From Curtobacterium sp. MCBA15_001 (GTDB lineage: Bacteria > Actinomycetota > Actinomycetes > Actinomycetales > Microbacteriaceae): 64,000 nucleotides of DNA. Positions 59,821 through 64,000 of the stretch are shown here, one piece after another. A program made the position numbers and the translations under genes. The DNA lies in contig NZ_MJGI01000004.1 in NCBI RefSeq assembly GCF_001864835.1, forward strand, positions 148,437 to 212,436, given 5' to 3'. Under the pieces are notes generated by a model, which was given only the letters and a program-made list of their open reading frames with translations, made no database searches and was not told where the DNA came from. Numbering within the stretch: the stretch's first letter is position 1; each line of letters begins with the position of its first letter.

Positions 59821-60420
59821 GTGACCAGGGTCCCGCTCGGAGCAGATGACCCTTGGCGCATGCACGCTCCCTGGCGTCATGACCCTCCACTGCGCGCCCA
59901 CGTCGTCGTCCCGCTGACCGTCTGGGCGACCCTCGTCGCGGGCGGCGGGTCCGTCCTCGTCAGCGCACTGTTCCTCGCCGGGGTGCCGGTGGTGCCGTTC
60001 GCGATCCTGGCTGCGATGGCGCAGTTCGCGCTCTACACCATCGTCGCGTTCGGTGACGGGCAGCACGACCTCTTCCCGCTGGCCCGCTGGTGGGAGCGCA
60101 CCCTGTTCGCCGTCGGGGCCACGACCCAGGGCCTGCGCGGGCTCGTCTTCGCGGTCGACCAGGGCCTGTACGGCAGCCCGGTGATGACGCTCGTCGGAGC
60201 GTCGGGGTGCGTCGCCGTCGCCGTGGCCTTCGTGACGACGGCGCGTCGACACGGGTGGACCTGGTACTCGCGGTGGCTCGCGACCGGGGTGGTGCTCGGG
60301 CTGGTCGCCTTCGTGTCGTACCTCGCCGGCGCCGACGCGACGACGGTGGTGGCATTGCTCGCACTGACGAGCGTGTGCGAGGTGGTCGGCGCACTCACCG
60401 CGCTGCGCCGGCCGGTCTAG
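59821..60420 (+). CDS. Hypothetical membrane protein (four segments)
   Basis: A 199-residue protein with about five hydrophobic segments (roughly residues 25-46, 50-72, 92-110, 120-140 and 150-195). A short charged N-terminus with DDPWRMHAPWRHDPP precedes them. I do not recognise the family. GTG start, 26 nt after the HEPN stop; it may be read through from the toxin-antitoxin operon. Its stop TAG forms the start of the -10 for mobA. Confidence 0.65.
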   Translation: MTRVPLGADDPWRMHAPWRHDPPLRAHVVVPLTVWATLVAGGGSVLVSALFLAGVPVVPFAILAAMAQFALYTIVAFGDGQHDLFPLARWWERTLFAVGATTQGLRGLVFAVDQGLYGSPVMTLVGASGCVAVAVAFVTTARRHGWTWYSRWLATGVVLGLVAFVSYLAGADATTVVALLALTSVCEVVGALTALRRPV

Positions 60421-60423
60421 GGT
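60418..60423 (+). promoter_or_regulatory. -10 element TAGGGT built on a stop codon
   Basis: TAGGGT starts with the stop codon of the preceding gene and ends 7 nt before the mobA ATG, with no ribosome binding site between. This suggests leaderless transcription. Confidence 0.5.
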
Positions 60424-60430
60424 CGGCACC

Positions 60431-61030
60431 ATGGTCGACGACGCCACCGCCCTGCCCCGCGACGCGGTCCTGCTGGCCGGGGGACGGGCCTCCCGACTGG
60501 GTGGTGTCGACAAGACCGCACTCGCCGCACGCGGCGTGACCCTGCTCGAGCACGCGCTCGCCGCCGCAGCCGGCACGGACCGGGTCGTGGTCGTCGGACC
60601 GACGGACCGACCCGTTCCGTCCGGTGTCCACTGCATCCGCGAGGACCCGCCGTTCGCCGGCCCGGTCGCCGCCCTGGCGGCGGGACTCGACGCCCTGACC
60701 GACGGCGCGGCGGCCACGCTCGTGCTGGCCTGCGACCTCGTGCACCCGGAAGCGGCGGTGCGCCACCTGCTCGCCACGGTCGACGCGACCGCGATGCGTG
60801 ACGGACTCGTCGCCGTCGACGAGGAGGGCCGCCGCCAACCCCTGCTTGCCCTGTACCGGACGGCGGCGCTCGCCGAGGCGCTCCGCCGCCTGCGCGAGGC
60901 GTCCGGCGGACTCGAGGACCTGTCGATGCGTCGACTGCTCGCCGCGCTCGACCTGGTCGAGGTCCCACTGCCGTCGGTGCTCTGCGCGGACATCGACAGT
61001 GCCGACGACGCCGCCCGACTGCTTGACTGA
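60431..61030 (+). CDS. mobA: Molybdenum cofactor guanylyltransferase MobA
   Basis: MobA attaches GMP to molybdopterin to form the bis-MGD cofactor precursor needed by formate-dehydrogenase-type enzymes. The 199-residue protein has the signature AVLLAGGRASRLGGVDKTAL (residues 12-31), EDPPFAGPVAALAAGLDAL and the metal-binding Asp in VLACDLVHPEA. It lies upstream of the DUF6457, moeA and fdhD genes and thus with the formate-dehydrogenase-like enzyme. Confidence 0.9.
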   Translation: MVDDATALPRDAVLLAGGRASRLGGVDKTALAARGVTLLEHALAAAAGTDRVVVVGPTDRPVPSGVHCIREDPPFAGPVAALAAGLDALTDGAAATLVLACDLVHPEAAVRHLLATVDATAMRDGLVAVDEEGRRQPLLALYRTAALAEALRRLREASGGLEDLSMRRLLAALDLVEVPLPSVLCADIDSADDAARLLD

Positions 61031-61034
61031 GCGC

Positions 61035-61310
61035 ATGAGCACCGACGACGTCCTGGCCGCCTGGACCACCGAACTGGCCGAGGCGCTCGGCCTGCCGGAC
61101 CGGTCCGCGCTCGACGTCGACCTGGTGCTCGACCTGGCCCGCGACGCGGCCCACGGCGTGGCCCGCCCGGCGGCACCGCTCACGACGTTCCTGGTCGGCT
61201 ACGCGGCCGGACTGCGCGGGGGAACGCCCGCCGACGTCCGGGCCGCGGCCGAGCTCGCCACCCGGCTCGCCGCGGCACACGCAGACGCCGACGGCTCCGC
61301 CACGTCGTGA
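61035..61310 (+). CDS. DUF6457 small protein
   Basis: A 91-residue acidic helical protein of unknown function, matching DUF6457 by DLVLDLARDAAHGVARPAAP and LTTFLVGYAAGL. It lies between mobA and moeA, 4 nt after mobA and overlapping moeA in GTGA. The steady link to molybdopterin genes suggests a helper or regulator of cofactor synthesis. No catalytic residues can be named. Confidence 0.85.
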   Translation: MSTDDVLAAWTTELAEALGLPDRSALDVDLVLDLARDAAHGVARPAAPLTTFLVGYAAGLRGGTPADVRAAAELATRLAAAHADADGSATS

Positions 61311-62521
61311 CGCGCTCCCTCCTGCCGTGGGCGGCGGCACGCGCCGAGGCCCACCGCATCGGCACGACGCTCGCCGGTGCGCCCCACGACCGCAGCCTGG
61401 CCGACGCGCTCGGGCAGACGCTCGCCGCCGACCTGCACGCCCCCGGCGACGTGCCGGGTCACGACGGTGCGGCGATGGACGGCTGGGCCGTCGCCGGGGA
61501 ACCGCCCTGGAGGCTCGGTGCGGCCATCGTCGCCGGTGCGGCTCCGTCGGCCACCGCGTTGGCGCCGGGGGACGCCCGCCCCATCACCACGGGCGCACCG
61601 GTGCCGCCCGGCACGGATGCCGTCGTGCGGTCCGAGGACGCGCACGTCGACGCGTCGGGACGTCTTGTCCGCGACGCCGCCTCGACCCGGCGACACGTCC
61701 GACCTGCGGGTGAAGAGGTGGCGCGCGGGCAGCTGCTCGTCGCTGCCGGGATGGTCCTCACCCCGCCGCGTGCTGCCCTGGCCGCTGCGTCGGGGGTGGA
61801 CGTCGTGTCGGTCGTGACGGCGCCGACGGCCGCGGTCGCGGTGCTCGGGGACGAGATCGTCGGCGTCGGGGTCCCCCGACCCGGGCAGGTCCGCGACGTC
61901 TTCACGCACACGCTGCCGGTGGTCCTGCGGACGCTCGGAGCGGCCCCGCAGCGGGCGGTCCGGGTGTCCGACGACCGTCCGGCCACGACCGCGGCGTTCG
62001 CAGCCGGGACTGAGCGGCTCGTCGTGACCACGGGTGGCACCGCCGGGTCGTCGACCGACCACGTCCGCGGAGCGCTCGCCGGGATCGGTGCGGACCTGCT
62101 GCTCGACCGGGTCGACGTGCGTCCCGGCCGGCCGATGCTCCTCGCGCAGCGGGACGACACGCTGTACCTGTGCCTGCCGGGCAACCCGATGGCCGCGATG
62201 GTCGGCCTGGTCCTGCTCGGCGGCCCCCTGGTCGCCGGGTTGCTCGGCCGACCGATGCCCGCGACCGCGACCGTGCGGCTCGCCGTCGACGTGCCGAACG
62301 ACCGCGGGGGCGCCCTGGTGCTGGCGTACCGACGTGCCGAGGGCCGCGCTGGGGTCGGCGTCGGGCCTGGGTTCGCCGTCGTCCCGGCGAGCCACCAGAG
62401 CTCGGCGATGCTGCGCGGGCTGGCCGATGCGGAGGGGCTGCTGCTCGTGCCGAGCGGGGGAGCGCGCGCCGGTGAGGACGTCCCGGCGCTGGGGCTGCCC
62501 TGGGGGTCCGGTCCGTCGTGA
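61307..62521 (+). CDS. moeA: Molybdopterin molybdenumtransferase MoeA
   Basis: MoeA inserts molybdate into adenylated molybdopterin. The 404-residue protein has the family start region GDVPGHDGAAMDGWAV (about residues 47-62), ITTGAPVPPGTDAVVRSED, the MoCF domain VTTGGTAGSSTDHV and LPGNPMAAMVGLVLLGGPLV. A C-terminal domain IV is present. GTG overlaps the DUF6457 stop. Confidence 0.95.
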   Translation: MTRSLLPWAAARAEAHRIGTTLAGAPHDRSLADALGQTLAADLHAPGDVPGHDGAAMDGWAVAGEPPWRLGAAIVAGAAPSATALAPGDARPITTGAPVPPGTDAVVRSEDAHVDASGRLVRDAASTRRHVRPAGEEVARGQLLVAAGMVLTPPRAALAAASGVDVVSVVTAPTAAVAVLGDEIVGVGVPRPGQVRDVFTHTLPVVLRTLGAAPQRAVRVSDDRPATTAAFAAGTERLVVTTGGTAGSSTDHVRGALAGIGADLLLDRVDVRPGRPMLLAQRDDTLYLCLPGNPMAAMVGLVLLGGPLVAGLLGRPMPATATVRLAVDVPNDRGGALVLAYRRAEGRAGVGVGPGFAVVPASHQSSAMLRGLADAEGLLLVPSGGARAGEDVPALGLPWGSGPS

Positions 62522-62601
62522 CGTCGGGCCCGCCCCTCGGCGTCGGGCCTGTCGGTGGGCTGAGGACCCTCGCAACCCTGGCCCGGAAGCGCGTTGCACC
62601 C

Positions 62602-62630
62602 TTGGTCTCGTCCGGGGGTGGTGGTAGACC
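62602..62630 (+). promoter_or_regulatory. Promoter TTGGTC-N17-TAGACC before fdhD
   Basis: TTGGTC (62602-62607) and TAGACC (62625-62630) are 17 nt apart, and the ATG of fdhD follows the -10 by 6 nt without a ribosome binding site, so the message is probably leaderless. Confidence 0.5.
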
Positions 62631-62636
62631 CGACCC

Positions 62637-63524
62637 ATGAACCGGATCACCGCGCGCAAGCGTGTCACCCGCGTCACCGTGGGGACGTCCAGGGCGGTGC
62701 GGGACGACGTCCTGGCCGTCGAGGAACCGCTCGAGATCCGGGTGGGCGGCAGCGCGCTGGCGATCACGATGCGCACGCCCGGCAACGACTTCGACCTCGC
62801 GGCGGGGTTCCTGGTCTCCGAGGGGGTCATCGCCTCGGGCGACGAGTTCCAGGCCGCCCGGTACTGCGCCGGTGCCACGGACGAGGGCCTCAACACGTAC
62901 AACGTGCTCGACGTCGCCCTCGCGCCGGGCGTCCCCGCGCCCGACCCGAGCCTGGAGCGCGCGTTCTACACGACGAGCTCGTGCGGGCTGTGCGGCAAGG
63001 CGAGCATCGACGCGGTCCGCACGAAGTCCCAGCACGCCGTCCTGCACGACGACCTGGTGCTCGACCCGGCACTGCTGGCCGGCTTCCCCGACGACCTGCG
63101 GGCAGCCCAGGCCGTGTTCGAGAAGACCGGCGGACTGCACGCTGCCGCGCTGTTCGACGGCCGCACTGGTCGGATGCTCGTCCTGCGCGAGGACGTCGGT
63201 CGCCACAACGCCGTCGACAAGGTCGTCGGGTGGGCGGTGAAGGAGGACCTGCTGCCCCTGAGCGGCATGGTGCTCATGGTGTCGGGCCGCGCGAGTTTCG
63301 AGCTGACGCAGAAGGCGTCGATGGCCGGCATCCCGGTGCTGGCCGCCGTGTCCGCGCCGTCATCGCTCGCGGTCGACCTGGCGTCCGAGGTCGGCATCAC
63401 CATCGTCGGGTTCCTGCGCGGGCAGAGCATGGTCGTCTACAGCCGGCCCGACCGCATCCGCGAACCCGACCAGCCCACGGACGACACAGTCCACACCCCG
63501 ACCGAGACGGTGAGCGCACGATGA
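62637..63524 (+). CDS. fdhD: Formate dehydrogenase accessory sulfurtransferase FdhD
   Basis: FdhD transfers sulfur from a cysteine desulfurase to the molybdenum cofactor of formate dehydrogenase. The 295-residue protein has the conserved Cys116 and Cys119 pair ([10 protein letters not shown]), the [17 protein letters not shown] segment, [14 protein letters not shown] and [18 protein letters not shown]. It overlaps the next gene, which encodes the probable client enzyme. Confidence 0.96.
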   Translation: MNRITARKRVTRVTVGTSRAVRDDVLAVEEPLEIRVGGSALAITMRTPGNDFDLAAGFLVSEGVIASGDEFQAARYCAGATDEGLNTYNVLDVALAPGVPAPDPSLERAFYTTSSCGLCGKASIDAVRTKSQHAVLHDDLVLDPALLAGFPDDLRAAQAVFEKTGGLHAAALFDGRTGRMLVLREDVGRHNAVDKVVGWAVKEDLLPLSGMVLMVSGRASFELTQKASMAGIPVLAAVSAPSSLAVDLASEVGITIVGFLRGQSMVVYSRPDRIREPDQPTDDTVHTPTETVSAR

Positions 63525-64000
63525 CCGAGAAGCCCCCCGTCCAGGACGTGACCGACGCCGAGATGACCGTCGGCGAACCCAAGGAGTGGGCGGCCGGCGT
63601 CCCCGGGGTCCTGCACTCGATGGGCCCCGCGATCGAGCAGCTCGGGCTGGCCCGCACCGCCAAGCTCATGCTGTCGCTCAACCAGAAGGGCGGCTTCGAC
63701 TGCATGAGCTGCGCCTGGCCGGACCCGGACAAGCGCAAGACAGCCGAGTTCTGTGAGAACGGCGGGAAGGCCGTGGTCTGGGAGGCCACCCCGGTCCTGG
63801 TGCCCCGGACGTTCTGGGCCGAGCACTCCGTCGACGACCTCGCCGACAAGACCGAGTACTGGCTCGGCATGCAGGGGCGTCTGACCGAACCGGTCTGGAA
63901 GCCGGCAGGGGCGGACCACTACCAGCCCGTGACCTGGGAGCAGGCCTTCGAGCGGATCGCGGCGAAGCTCAACGGGCTCGACAGCCCCGACCAGGCGTCG
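63521..64000 (+). CDS. FdhF/YdeP-type molybdopterin oxidoreductase (3' end outside window)
   Basis: The first 160 codons of a large molybdopterin enzyme; the frame is still open at the window end. The N-terminus carries the YdeP pattern [19 protein letters not shown] followed by [16 protein letters not shown], with cysteines for an iron-sulfur cluster, then [15 protein letters not shown], typical of molybdopterin oxidoreductases. It overlaps fdhD (ATGA). YdeP proteins are formate-dehydrogenase-like and linked to acid resistance in E. coli; here the substrate is unproven. Confidence 0.92.
   Translation, partial: MTEKPPVQDVTDAEMTVGEPKEWAAGVPGVLHSMGPAIEQLGLARTAKLMLSLNQKGGFDCMSCAWPDPDKRKTAEFCENGGKAVVWEATPVLVPRTFWAEHSVDDLADKTEYWLGMQGRLTEPVWKPAGADHYQPVTWEQAFERIAAKLNGLDSPDQAS

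Overview
The window is very GC-rich DNA from an actinobacterium. The most likely source is a member of the Microbacteriaceae close to Curtobacterium. This is inferred from the base composition, the many 4-nt ATGA/GTGA gene overlaps, the TANNNT -10 elements sitting directly before start codons, and a crtY-blh-rhodopsin cassette. No rRNA, CRISPR array, transposase or phage gene was found. One tRNA gene (Gln, TTG) is present.

Layout from left to right. (1) 1-1481: molybdenum cofactor genes moaC, a moaB/mog homologue and moaE. (2) 1557-5794: two small membrane proteins, an ABC-F ATPase, a VOC protein, a MarR regulator and tRNA-Gln. (3) 5795-6483: almost gene-free, with a decayed N-terminal fragment of a luciferase-like oxidoreductase whose intact paralogue lies at 18679-19716. 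(4) 6484-18676: a tightly coupled ten-gene catabolic operon (BtpA/SgcQ protein, SIS isomerase/deglycase, PfkB kinase, hydantoin-type racemase, amidohydrolase, PuuE-like deacetylase, dipeptide-type ABC importer) followed by a GntR regulator. (5) 18679-24938: luciferase-like oxidoreductase, AI-2E transporter, then blh, crtY and a proton-pump rhodopsin, divergent from an orphan LuxR-type regulator. (6) 24958-35364: a nitrogen-compound uptake and degradation block (PNPOx-like, creatininase family, FAD oxidase, NitT/TauT-type ABC importer, cytosine-deaminase-like hydrolase), an XRE-cupin regulator coupled to a VanB-type reductase, and a second deaminase. (7) 35582-42129: a LacI-controlled sugar system with ABC importer, GH172 (DUF2961) glycosidase and fructokinase. 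(8) 42323-58650: a purine degradation island with guanine/8-oxoguanine deaminase, xanthine dehydrogenase and XdhC, allantoinase, two amidases, PucG, allantoate amidohydrolase, an RpiR regulator, OHCU decarboxylase, HIU hydrolase, urate oxidase and a MocA-like cytidylyltransferase. (9) 58649-59794: an MNT-HEPN toxin-antitoxin pair behind three evenly spaced operators. (10) 59821-64000: a membrane protein, mobA, a DUF6457 gene, moeA, fdhD and the start of a YdeP-type molybdo-oxidoreductase.

Two themes tie the window together. The first is molybdenum: cofactor synthesis genes at both ends serve the xanthine dehydrogenase and the FdhD-dependent oxidoreductase. The second is nitrogen scavenging: sequences resembling GlnR boxes (GTnAC/GACAC-N6-GAAAC and variants) lie before the purine genes, both deaminase genes and probably the ten-gene operon. 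The most novel material is the kinase/SIS-deglycase operon, the GH172-fructokinase cassette, the wHTH-MNT/HEPN operator array, and the rhodopsin that lacks the proteorhodopsin His75 equivalent.
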